Positions 1-7,400 of a DNA stretch of 10,912 bases are shown piece after piece; positions within the stretch are counted from its first letter, which is position 1, and each line of letters opens with the position of its first letter. Below the pieces are notes generated by a model. That model saw only the letters and a program-made list of their open reading frames with translations. It did not search any database and was not told the DNA's origin. Source of the DNA: Candidatus Peribacteria bacterium (lineage in GTDB: Bacteria > Patescibacteriota > Gracilibacteria > Peribacterales > Peribacteraceae). The position numbers and the translations under genes are program-made. The DNA lies in the NCBI GenBank assembly GCA_903854455.1, contig CAINWJ010000161.1, positions 1 through 10,912 of the forward strand, written 5' to 3'.

Positions 1-56
1 GCGTAGTCGATGGCGGTGGTGATGTACTGACGAGAAGAGGAATGTTGTTTAGGCAT
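1..56 (-). CDS. metG: Methionyl-tRNA synthetase, N-terminal fragment (cut by window edge)
   Basis: The reverse strand from ATG at 56 reads MPKQHSSSRQYITTAIDY and then leaves the window. The block YITTAIDY followed by an alanine-type codon (GC.) is the first beta strand of class I methionyl-tRNA synthetases, which usually continue as Y-x-N-G-x-P-H-x-G-H; the HIGH motif itself lies outside the window. The enzyme charges tRNA-Met with methionine in the cytoplasm. No Shine-Dalgarno site precedes the ATG; the upstream bases are C-rich. The gene follows the pilin operon in the same direction after 152 bp that contain the inverted heptamer arrays. Only 18 codons are visible, so the call rests on one motif. 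A related class I synthetase is the main alternative. Confidence 0.6.
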   Translation of the reverse strand, partial: MPKQHSSSRQYITTAIDY

Positions 57-83
57 GGAGGGAGTGTAGGGAGTGTCGGAAAT

Positions 84-170
84 AGTATCCAGTATGCAGA
101 ATTCAGTATCCAGTATGCAGTTGTTTTGGATCGTCACATACTAAATACACCATACTCAATACTGGATACT
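84..170. repeat. Inverted pair of AGTATNN heptamer arrays
   Basis: Positions 84-118 split into five consecutive heptamers: AGTATCC, AGTATGC, AGAATTC, AGTATCC, AGTATGC. The reverse complement of 136-170 also splits into five: AGTATCC, AGTATTG, AGTATGG, TGTATTT, AGTATGT. The arms face each other across 17 bp (119-135) and match at 26 of 35 positions. The first and last units pair best, so transcripts could fold into a long imperfect hairpin. The array lies between the last pilin gene and metG, both read leftward. It could end pilin transcription, affect metG expression, or be a mobile or slippage-derived intergenic repeat. It has no T-tract typical of an intrinsic terminator. Confidence 0.85.
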
Positions 171-208
171 TGTTCGTATCACGTTTCATGCCTGCAGCTC
201 TGTTGAGC

Positions 209-577
209 TTATACCAAGTACAGATACGCCTCCACTGCCTTGACGAGGCCGTATGCCAGCGTGACGAAGACCAATCCCATCGCGCCGTAGATCATCGCTT
301 TCTTCCCTGCTTCCTTGCCCTCTTCCCCTCTGGAAATGACCATGCGCAGTGCGCCGTAGAGTAGTACGACGGTTGCCAGTGGGGTCGCAATCACCAGGCC
401 TGTGGCGACCACTTTTTCGGTCGCGGCTGTCACCAGATCGATTGACACTCCGCATCCCGGGATAGGGAGTCCGATTTTCTTGCAATCGAATCCGTAGTTG
501 ATCAGGTGCTTACCATCTGCAGCGAGGGTAGTAGCCGGCGCAATGACGCCGATGATGGCGAGGACGAAGTTTCTCAT
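209..577 (-). CDS. T4SS-pilin-like small exported membrane protein (operon gene 3)
   Basis: A 122-residue protein. Residues 1-20 (MRNFVLAIIGVIAPATTLAA) form a signal peptide with a likely cut after TLA or AA. The mature part has a Cys pair (C32, C42) and two hydrophobic helices at about 56-82 and 95-118. Between and into the helices lies the motif ALRMVISRG...GKKAMIYGAMG, shared with both upstream neighbours and typical of CPR proteins annotated as type IV secretion system pilins (VirB2/TrbC-like topology). The start at 577 was chosen because it begins the signal peptide. The frame extends upstream to 682, but that part overlaps the neighbour and is rich in S and T. The ATG lies one base after the neighbour's TGA and has no Shine-Dalgarno site, so translational coupling is likely. 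Whether it forms a real pilus is unknown. Confidence 0.75.
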   Translation of the reverse strand: MRNFVLAIIGVIAPATTLAADGKHLINYGFDCKKIGLPIPGCGVSIDLVTAATEKVVATGLVIATPLATVVLLYGALRMVISRGEEGKEAGKKAMIYGAMGLVFVTLAYGLVKAVEAYLYLV

Positions 578-578
578 G

Positions 579-1214
579 TCAGATGTTGGTGAATGCGTTA
601 CGGATGACATCTGCGATGTTGATGATGATCGCGCCGACTGCCGCCCAGAAGAGTCCTTCTTTCCCTTTGTTGTACTGATCATCCTTACCTCCAGACATCA
701 CCATCCGCATGCCGGAGAAGATGCCGACTCCGAGGAGTGCGACGTACAGGAGATCGATGATCGTGGAGACGACGATCTGGATAAGCGCCGGCGGCAGATT
801 GGTACCCTGTACCGTTGTCAACAGTGTGCCATCCGGTGCAAACAATGGTGCAAGCTCGGGTTTCAGGAAGGAATTCAGTGGACTCATCGTCACGATCACT
901 TCCATCGCGAAGATGCCGATAGCAGACCAGGTGATGATGTTCTTGCCTTTCGTAACATTCTCACTGTTCCCCGCACTGAGAACGATGTACATGCCGCCGA
1001 TGACGATAAAGAGTCCGCCGAGCAGGTAGACGAATTTCGGCAGTTCGATCAGGAGCATCGCGAGGACATTGCCGACGTACGATTGGACTTCTGACGCGTT
1101 GCAACCCGGCAGGTTTCCGCAGTAGATCCATGTCATTTTGGCGAGCGCAACATGTGGCGCCAGGGCTGCCAGTATTCCTGCAGCTGCCGCCAATGAGAGT
1201 CTGCGAGTACTCAT
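579..1214 (-). CDS. Pilin-like exported protein with a duplicated two-helix module (operon gene 2)
   Basis: A 211-residue protein. Residues 1-25 form a signal peptide (two arginines, Ala-rich core, cut after ALA). A short exported stretch with C32 and C38 follows. Two copies of the pilin-like module come next: about 73-100 (GMYIVLSAGN...KGKNIITWSAIG) and 168-194 (GMRMVMSGGK...KGKEGLFWAAVG). Each is flanked by hydrophobic helices (about 62-81, 93-110, 145-176, 187-205), with a Pro/Leu-rich linker at about 111-144. The sibling proteins carry one module each, so this looks like an internal duplication. The start at 1214 overlaps the upstream stop as ATGA, which supports both the start and coupled translation. 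The likely place is the inner membrane or a surface fibre. A pilin or T4SS membrane subunit role is inferred from the module only. Confidence 0.75.
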   Translation of the reverse strand: MSTRRLSLAAAAGILAALAPHVALAKMTWIYCGNLPGCNASEVQSYVGNVLAMLLIELPKFVYLLGGLFIVIGGMYIVLSAGNSENVTKGKNIITWSAIGIFAMEVIVTMSPLNSFLKPELAPLFAPDGTLLTTVQGTNLPPALIQIVVSTIIDLLYVALLGVGIFSGMRMVMSGGKDDQYNKGKEGLFWAAVGAIIINIADVIRNAFTNI

Positions 1215-1669
1215 ATGTTTTTGAAGGCGATCGGATTGATAAATGACATGATGACTCCCGCCATGAGGAGGATGATCAGACCGACGATGGACCACATGAT
1301 CTTCCCCTTCGCCTTGTCGATGGCTCCGGGGTCACCGTTTCCGAAGACGATCTGCAAGCCTGCCATGACGCCGGTGAAGACGGCGGAACCGACACCGATG
1401 CCGATCATCAGTTCCCACAGACCACCATTGATGTACGACCAGAAGATTGCGAACGGTTTCGTGCTGGGGCTGAATGACGGAGGACCTCCGGGGAGAGGCT
1501 CCAGGATGCAAATATCTTTCAGGCTGATCGGTTTGCCGTTGCAGTCCTGAGTCGGGACTGTGGGCGGATTTGCCGCCGTTGATTTCTCAGAAGGAATCAG
1601 CCAAAGATTCATCACGACAGTGCATATCATGATGATGAGAAGCCTGCGTTTCATTTGTGTTGAAGCCAT
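1211..1669 (-). CDS. Pilin-like exported membrane protein (operon gene 1)
   Basis: A 152-residue protein from ATG at 1669. A second ATG at 1654 (MKRRLL...) and a TTG at 1708 are alternatives; the TTG lies inside the predicted -35 box and is unlikely. Residues about 1-33 form a signal peptide ending near KSTAA. A Pro-rich exported stretch contains C43 and C54. Two hydrophobic helices lie at about 84-109 and 123-144. The motif GLQIVFGNGD...KAKGKIMWSIVG matches the modules of the two downstream proteins. It is the first gene of the operon and lies just downstream of the predicted promoter. From the promoter geometry the transcript would start about 4 bases before ATG 1669, nearly leaderless, or about 19 bases before ATG 1654. 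The exact start is therefore uncertain, though the gene is not. Confidence 0.75.
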   Translation of the reverse strand: MASTQMKRRLLIIMICTVVMNLWLIPSEKSTAANPPTVPTQDCNGKPISLKDICILEPLPGGPPSFSPSTKPFAIFWSYINGGLWELMIGIGVGSAVFTGVMAGLQIVFGNGDPGAIDKAKGKIMWSIVGLIILLMAGVIMSFINPIAFKNI

Positions 1670-1679
1670 AAATCCCAAT

Positions 1680-1708
1680 ATTTTATCATAGAGAAGCCGA
1701 AAGAACAA
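1680..1708 (-). promoter_or_regulatory. Sigma70-type promoter of the pilin-like operon
   Basis: On the reverse strand TTGTTC (1708-1703) and TAAAAT (1685-1680) are separated by exactly 17 bp, close to the TTGACA/TATAAT consensus. The predicted transcription start falls near 1673, only a few bases before ATG 1669. It lies in the gap between the methyltransferase gene and the pilin operon, which is where an operon promoter is expected. Confidence 0.55.
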
Positions 1709-1763
1709 GCTTGCAAAGGTACTTGGTTTGTCACTATTGGCTCACGGCTGCTATTTTTCTTGA

Positions 1764-2612
1764 TCAATAGATAACTCTCACAACAATGCCCGTTGAGAGA
1801 GCGTCGCCTTTCTCTGTCTTGAGCATCAATTCCTTCGCTTCGATTTGAAATGGAGTTGTCACATATTTGCGAAGGATTCCACCGAGGAGATTTGCGGCAT
1901 TCTGCGGATTTGTATTGCGTGCGTAGCCGTTGAGGATCAGGAATGCAGGTTGATCGGAGAGCAGAGCCGCGCAATCCTCCAGGAGTGGAGGAAGATCACG
2001 TTCGATGCGCCAGGTCTTACCGGAAGGGGAGTGACCGAATGCCGGGGGATCCAGAATGATCGCGTCGTAATGTTTGTTGCGTTTGCGTTCGCGGGCGGCG
2101 AAGAGGGGAGCGTCTTCCAGCATCCAGCGGATCCTGTCATTCGGGATTTGGTTGAGTACGGCATTGTCCTTCGCCCATCCGATCGCCGGCTTGGAGGCAT
2201 CGACGTGCGTGACGAAGTGTCCGTCTTTCGCGAGTGCCATGGTGGCTCCGCCTGTGTAGGCGAAGAGATTCAGAACGTTGAGGACTCTGCCCGATTGCTT
2301 CGCATGCAATCTGGCGAAGCGCCAATTATCGAGTTGTTCAGGGAATACACCGGTGTGCTTGTACGGTGCCAGACGGACTGACAGGTGCAGATCGTCGAAT
2401 GCGACTGACCATTGTGTTGGGAGGTTTCTCGATGTTTTCCATGCCCCTTTCCCTTTCTCGCCTTCGTACGTGGCATCGACCGATGACCAGAGTTTGGAGT
2501 CGATTGGCATTCCAACTGCTGTTGGGTCGGGACGGATGAGCCGGTAGGGTCCCCACTGTTCCAGACGAAGCCCATTGCCGAAGTCCAGAAGGAAGTAGCT
2601 CTGGGTGTTCAT
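1764..2612 (-). CDS. Class I SAM-dependent methyltransferase, RlmI/COG1092-like, without PUA domain
   Basis: A 282-residue protein. The catalytic Rossmann domain shows motif I as LNLFAYTGGATM (115-125), an acidic motif II VDASKPA (137-143) and motif IV as ILDPPAFGHSP (186-196). The DPPAF form is typical of the Methyltrans_SAM family, which includes the 23S rRNA cytosine C5 methyltransferase RlmI. Residues 1-80 hold a short all-beta-like N-terminal part instead of the PUA RNA-binding domain of full RlmI (about 390-400 residues). The substrate is therefore probably rRNA but cannot be named. The start at 2612 is ATG with only a weak GAAG upstream; a possible -10 box ends 7 bases before it. It is transcribed toward the pilin operon with about 94 bp between, and divergently from the glycosyltransferase gene. 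Confidence 0.85.
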   Translation of the reverse strand: MNTQSYFLLDFGNGLRLEQWGPYRLIRPDPTAVGMPIDSKLWSSVDATYEGEKGKGAWKTSRNLPTQWSVAFDDLHLSVRLAPYKHTGVFPEQLDNWRFARLHAKQSGRVLNVLNLFAYTGGATMALAKDGHFVTHVDASKPAIGWAKDNAVLNQIPNDRIRWMLEDAPLFAARERKRNKHYDAIILDPPAFGHSPSGKTWRIERDLPPLLEDCAALLSDQPAFLILNGYARNTNPQNAANLLGGILRKYVTTPFQIEAKELMLKTEKGDALSTGIVVRVIY

Positions 2613-2664
2613 GTCTTCAGTATACTCAAGGATCTACGATGATGTTTGAATCTTCTTCATAACA
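2613..2664. promoter_or_regulatory. Divergent intergenic region with palindromic -10-like box
   Basis: These 52 bp separate two divergent genes and so should hold promoters for both. The palindrome AGTATACT (2619-2626) gives TATACT on both strands. On the minus strand it ends 7 bases before the methyltransferase ATG, implying a leaderless or nearly leaderless transcript. No good -35 partner is visible on either strand. AGTATAC also fits the heptamer unit seen at 84-170. Confidence 0.3.
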
Positions 2665-3441
2665 TTGGTGGATCTCTCCTCTGCTGAACCGGTGTTGAAA
2701 ATGTCCGGAAACGGGCATACTTCCTGTATGCCCCAGGTTCCTGTAGGTATCGGATTCGAGTCATCAGCACCGGAGACATCTCCTGTGACGGTCGTGCTCA
2801 CGAACTGGAAGCGCCCTCAGAACCTTACGTTGATTCTTGACCAGCTCGCCACTCAGACAGTCAAGCCCGTCATCTTTCTCTGGAACAATGCGGAGAAGTT
2901 TTCTCATCCCGCTATCCGATGGATGGCGGATTCTTCGGTCAACATGGCATGTCAGCCGAGATGGTGGATGGCGAGCTGTGCTATGACTCCGTTTGTCTGC
3001 ATCATGGACGATGATCTCATCCTCGACGACACACGCCTCCTGGAAGACATGGTGGCATTTTTATCACATAGGACGGAGCAAACGATTGCCGGCTTCGTCG
3101 GCGTGAAGCTTGTACCATCGAACGATTACCATCACAGCGTGCATCTGAAGGCGGGTGCTGATGCCGATCAGCCTGTGGATATCGTGAAGGGAAGATTCAT
3201 GATGATGCGGTCGTCAGCACTCCGTCGCATCCATCTGCACCCCTCACCGAGTCGGGATGTTCTGATCTGCGATGATATCCGTGTCTCGGGCAGTTTTGCA
3301 GATGGAAGATCCGGTCAGCACGTTTTGCCGGCGATCGCTGCCGGACGATGGCGAGAATTGCCGAATGAACATAGCTTGTACACTCAGGAAGGTCATTTCG
3401 AACATCGCGAGAAAGCTCGGCGTGAAGCGTTTCCGTTCTGA
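2665..3441 (+). CDS. GT2-like (GT-A fold) glycosyltransferase
   Basis: Up to 258 residues. Residues 41-51 (VTVVLTNWKRP) are the first beta strand of a GT-A nucleotide-sugar domain. IFLWNNA (70-76) follows, then IMDDDLIL (113-120) with the metal-binding DXD, and LICDDIRVSG (200-209) as a possible catalytic-acid region near the acceptor site. No membrane helix is visible, so it is probably a soluble or peripheral enzyme moving a sugar onto a glycan. The start is uncertain: the frame opens with TTG 2665 or GTG 2668, and ATGs follow at 2701 and 2728, none with a Shine-Dalgarno site. The first 40 residues are low in recognisable structure. It lies 4 bp before the pyruvyl-transferase-like gene and is probably co-transcribed with it. 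Donor and acceptor are unknown. Confidence 0.8.
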   Translation: MVDLSSAEPVLKMSGNGHTSCMPQVPVGIGFESSAPETSPVTVVLTNWKRPQNLTLILDQLATQTVKPVIFLWNNAEKFSHPAIRWMADSSVNMACQPRWWMASCAMTPFVCIMDDDLILDDTRLLEDMVAFLSHRTEQTIAGFVGVKLVPSNDYHHSVHLKAGADADQPVDIVKGRFMMMRSSALRRIHLHPSPSRDVLICDDIRVSGSFADGRSGQHVLPAIAAGRWRELPNEHSLYTQEGHFEHREKARREAFPF

Positions 3442-3445
3442 TCCC

Positions 3446-4384
3446 ATGCGTATTCTCCTGCTCCATGGGTGGCTGCGTGGCAATCTGGGTGATGCATGTA
3501 TTACTGATCAACTACTCCATGTTCTCCGGAGTCGCTTTCCCCAAGCACACCTGACTCTCGTCTCCGAGCCGCATGGCGAGTGGACGGTTCCGGCAGATCT
3601 CCTGTCACGTGTCGATACGTTTATCGAACGATCGTACCGTGATCCGGTCGATGCGCTCATTGCGGGTTCCGATGTCGTCATCAACGTTGCGGGAGGCGGG
3701 CTGCAGGATCCTGGTGATCCACGCGGTCCCTGCATGCTTCGGGATGCAGAGGTCTGTCATCGTTTGGGCATCTTCCATGCGTTCGCCGGTCATTCATTTC
3801 ATGCATCATTCGATTTGTCTGCGTTGCAGGGGAGCTTCATCCTCGCTCGGGAACCGGCCAGTCATGCACTTCTTGCGTCTCGGGGGATTTCTGCGCACCT
3901 TACAGCCGATCCGGCATTCCTTCTCTCTCTTCCGCTTCCTCCAGCCGTGCGTGAAGGAACCATGCTCTTTCTCCGTTGCTGGCATTTCAATCGCATCGCA
4001 AAGCATGGGAAGGTTCTCACGATGGATGACCGTACTATGGAGTACGACTGTGAACCCCTGACACTCGCTTCCTCGGATCCGCTCAGAGATGATGCCGTTC
4101 TCACGCCGCTCGTCGATCGGTACGCACTTCGGTACGAACGTTGTTTTGATCTGTCACATCTTCTCAGGGTGATCGGATCGGCGAAGCATGTCATCAGCGA
4201 CCGCTACCATCCGGTCATTTTTGCCGCGATGCTCGGGTTACCTTTCACATTCCTCAAGCGGAAGGGGAGTCTGCGTGACGAAGGCTTGTCCATCTTCCTC
4301 CGCGAAAAATCCATCGCAGAACTTACGGAACTATCGGCTGCAGGTTTCGGAATGATGTGTGATGCGATGGCTGCCGGACGGTGA
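3446..4384 (+). CDS. Polysaccharide pyruvyl transferase family protein
   Basis: A 312-residue protein. The start MRILLLHGWLRGNLGDACI has the usual N-terminus of this family (MKILLxGxxGxGNxGDxxI). VVINVAGGGLQDPG (77-90) is the central glycine-rich loop, and ISDRYHPVIFAAMLGLPF (250-267) corresponds to the family signature S-x-R-x-H-x-x-I-x-A-x-x-x-G-x-P. These enzymes transfer pyruvate from phosphoenolpyruvate to sugars as ketals; some relatives act as glycosyltransferases. I chose 3446 because family homology starts there and it lies 4 bp after the upstream stop. An in-frame ATG at 3365 would add 27 residues and overlap the neighbour. With the glycosyltransferase it suggests modification of a surface polysaccharide. 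It ends 66 bp from the convergent helicase gene. Confidence 0.85.
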   Translation: MRILLLHGWLRGNLGDACITDQLLHVLRSRFPQAHLTLVSEPHGEWTVPADLLSRVDTFIERSYRDPVDALIAGSDVVINVAGGGLQDPGDPRGPCMLRDAEVCHRLGIFHAFAGHSFHASFDLSALQGSFILAREPASHALLASRGISAHLTADPAFLLSLPLPPAVREGTMLFLRCWHFNRIAKHGKVLTMDDRTMEYDCEPLTLASSDPLRDDAVLTPLVDRYALRYERCFDLSHLLRVIGSAKHVISDRYHPVIFAAMLGLPFTFLKRKGSLRDEGLSIFLREKSIAELTELSAAGFGMMCDAMAAGR

Positions 4385-4450
4385 GTGTGGGTTGTTTGGA
4401 GCGCGGGGTTTCGGGATGCCTGAATCGTGACAAACTTTGGGATCGTTACT
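4385..4450. other. Convergent intergenic gap
   Basis: These 66 bp lie between two convergent stop codons, where a bidirectional terminator would be expected. I see no clear GC-rich hairpin followed by a T-tract on either strand, so termination here may be factor-dependent. Confidence 0.4.
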
Positions 4451-7400
4451 CTATTCATGTGGTATTTCTCCTCTCCATTGTTGATCGTATGGGAAAAAGA
4501 GGTGACCGGGGTAATCGCGCAGAGAAAATGTTGGTCGGTTCACAGTCTGGGACAGTTGAGTGCTATGCAATATCCCTCTTGCCTGCAATGAACTGCGTTG
4601 AGTTGGAGCAAGTGTTTTCCAGTCACGTCTCGTAGGAGCCAGTGTTCTGATAACTTGCACTGCATCTTCGAGTGCTCGGAGGTGTTGTACCTGAGCATCG
4701 CGGATGTCCGGTTTTGCATGTGCGGCAGTGAATGTACGATTGCCGAATCTGAATTCCTCATGACGGAGTGGTGATGGAAGACGAGGTCGTTGCATCTCAT
4801 TATCCACTCGCACTCCTTGAGCGGTTGTTGCCCATGTTGAGTGATGACTGAAGCGAAGATCCTGTGCTTGCAAGTGTTCCCGTACAGCTCCCTCATTTAC
4901 ATCTTCCTGTTTTTCCGCCACAACACAGAATCCCCGGAAAGGTACGTCACCTTCGTTGTCCTGAGAGCGGACTGTTCCAGTCCATCCGTCTATTGGAAGA
5001 CACCCGAAGAGTGGCAAGGTCTCCGTCACGAATTGATTGAATTCTTCGGTCGTGCACGCCGTACGGGAAAGGGGGATGATTACGCGACCACCGATTTTTA
5101 TTCTTCTGAGAAAATGAAGCAATGTTCGTGCGCGTTCGTGAACGGTTTGATCAGATTGGATGTGATGACACTGATTGAGATGACGGAGAACACCAATGTC
5201 GTAAGGTTCCAGACGTAGATCGTTATTGTAATGCAATTGTACGATGTCAGCTTCGAAACATCTCGGTGCTGCGGATCCAGGATCATCCGTATGAAGAGCC
5301 GCTCTTCCTCGTTCCAGCATCCAGGATCGGGAATCGACGCTTGCCACTTGTATTTGGTTGTCGGTACCTAATCTGCGGATTTCACGTTCCAGAGTGAGGC
5401 CGTCGCTTCCTACATCCAGAATATTCGTGACTGTTTCCTGACTACGATCGACGAGAACATTCACAAGGCCGCCGAGGAATCGTTGCATATCACCCGTACC
5501 CAGCTCATCTGCTTCCTGGTGCAATGTTCCGAAAAGATCCCGATGACGATCCCAAAACTGAGTTATTTCGTTCATTCCTCTGCCGTGAAGCCATCGCTCC
5601 ACTTCGTAGCGGCGTTTTGTCGATGACGAGCGAAGCAGGAGACGGAAGAGGTCAGATTCCCCTACGGGGACATTCTCAGTATCTTGATGGTCTCTTTGGT
5701 GCGAACGCAGAACAGTATTTGCAATACTCTCTCCATATTGGGCTGTCAGTATTTCCCGTAATTTATCGATGGCCTGTTCATAGATGCCTTGTTGCATGGT
5801 GCCGAGTGCATAACAAGCAGTCAGTATCACATCGGTTTCTCCTTCCCGAAGGGCGCGTTTGAGGAGCTGCTGAAGTTCGGGAGAATTGTACGGCCACTCG
5901 AGTGCGATGATACGGTCGAGGTGGAGGCGGATTCCAGTATTCAGGCACTGACTCATGGCAAAAATCACATTCTCAAAATCACCATTTGTTTTTGCTTCTG
6001 CAGCCTCTGCATAAGCCTGTTGGCGCGCCTCTGGTGCAGTATCCCTATGCACAGTGTGGAAGTGAACGGGAACACCGGTCCGCCCCTCTCGCTGTACGCA
6101 GAACGCTTGGAGTTTGGTGAAGAAATGCCTGTCGATTTCATCCTGATCGGGAGCGTCTTCTCCTCTCGCCGTACGCATGACACCGAGAGCTCGCATATGT
6201 TCCGCGATGAGCACAGATCTCTTACCACTATCCAGATCACTCTCCAATTGGAGCAGCATCCATCCGAGGAGGCTTTCCGGCATATGATCGTCGCCACTGA
6301 CGAGTTGAGGGCAGAGAAGGAAGAGCTGGCAGGCATTCATCTTGTGTGCGTCATGGAGTGTCGGATTGCTGCAGATCCCGCGCAGGAATTCCATTTCCTG
6401 TGCTGTTGGGGAGTACTCGAGCATCCGGATGTGTTCCAGCCACGGCTGATATGGATCCAATGCAAATAGAGTTTCGTTCAGTGCCTGTCGGACGCGTATC
6501 GGATCGGCTCTCCGTTCTGTTGCAACATCCCGTCCTACTGTTTCACGCGTATCCACTCCGTAACGTCGCTCCCGTTCCTGCGGCGGATAGTGGATGACAT
6601 CATGGATGATTACGGGGTCCGCAACAGTATTCATGAACGGGCTTCCGGACATGGGGATGATCAATCCTTGTCTGCTCAAATGAGTGCCCCGTCCATCCTG
6701 TCCGTGGATAATTCTATCTACGAGCCTGGTCCATGTTTTGTTGCCATCGATATTATGTGCTTCATCGAGGACTAAAATGTCCCAGTTCTGAGCGCACAAC
6801 AGGTCGATGAGGTGTTGTTCTGTCTCTTCCTCTTCCTCTTCCTCTTCATTTCCATTTGCTTGACGCAGATTTCGGCTGGAATGGAGCATGGAGTAGGGAC
6901 AGTAGACTTCTTCCATTCCATGGACGATGCTCTCTAGTCGACCGATGTTCAGTCCACTCTGCACAATGCCGACAGTAGGTGCTGTATCAGGGTTAACATA
7001 GTAACAATCCCGTGTCGGTTGAGGTGCACTGCCGGGTCGTACGAGGTTGGGTACCTGCTGGATGACATTGAGCGGTCCGAGATAGAGCGTGCGGACGGAT
7101 CTTCTTTCCTGACGCAGTTGTTCTTTCACATAGTGTATCGCTCCGGTTTTGCCGAGACCGGGATCGAATGCGAGGTAGACCTTTCGGCGTTCCCGTATGC
7201 GTTGGGATGCCATGAGCTGTCGGGAGGAGGGGAATGGACAGTTCCGACCTTGCTGGCGCAGTGTTCGTACGAGTGTCTGTGGGTGCGGCTGGGAGAAGGA
7301 TCGCCCGATGAATTCGCTGATGCCGACGAACAGACCGGCATGGATCGCAGGATCGGTGACCTGTGCCTCTCGTGCGAGTTTTTGCATGTGATGGAGTGCC

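Noticed and set aside
84..170. CRISPR-like array
   Set aside because: Units are 7 bp with no spacers of constant length between longer repeats, and the two halves are inverted.
498..1094. Plus-strand open frame of 198 codons opposite the pilin-like genes
   Set aside because: Asp/Arg/His-rich composition typical of a shadow frame. The minus strand carries signal peptides, membrane helices and ATGA gene overlap.
209..1669. Complete type IV secretion or conjugation locus
   Set aside because: Only pilin-like small proteins are present. No VirB4/VirD4-type ATPase, relaxase or other channel component is in the window.
1720..1764. Terminator hairpin after the methyltransferase gene
   Set aside because: An A-rich stretch follows the stop on the coding strand, but no self-complementary stem or downstream T-run is present.
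4385..4450. Intrinsic terminator between convergent genes
   Set aside because: No stem of useful length followed by a T-tract could be found on either strand.
5789..6469. Long open frame on the plus strand (226 codons) inside the helicase gene
   Set aside because: It lies antisense to conserved helicase motifs, shows no recognisable domain, and is explained by the codon composition of the opposite strand.
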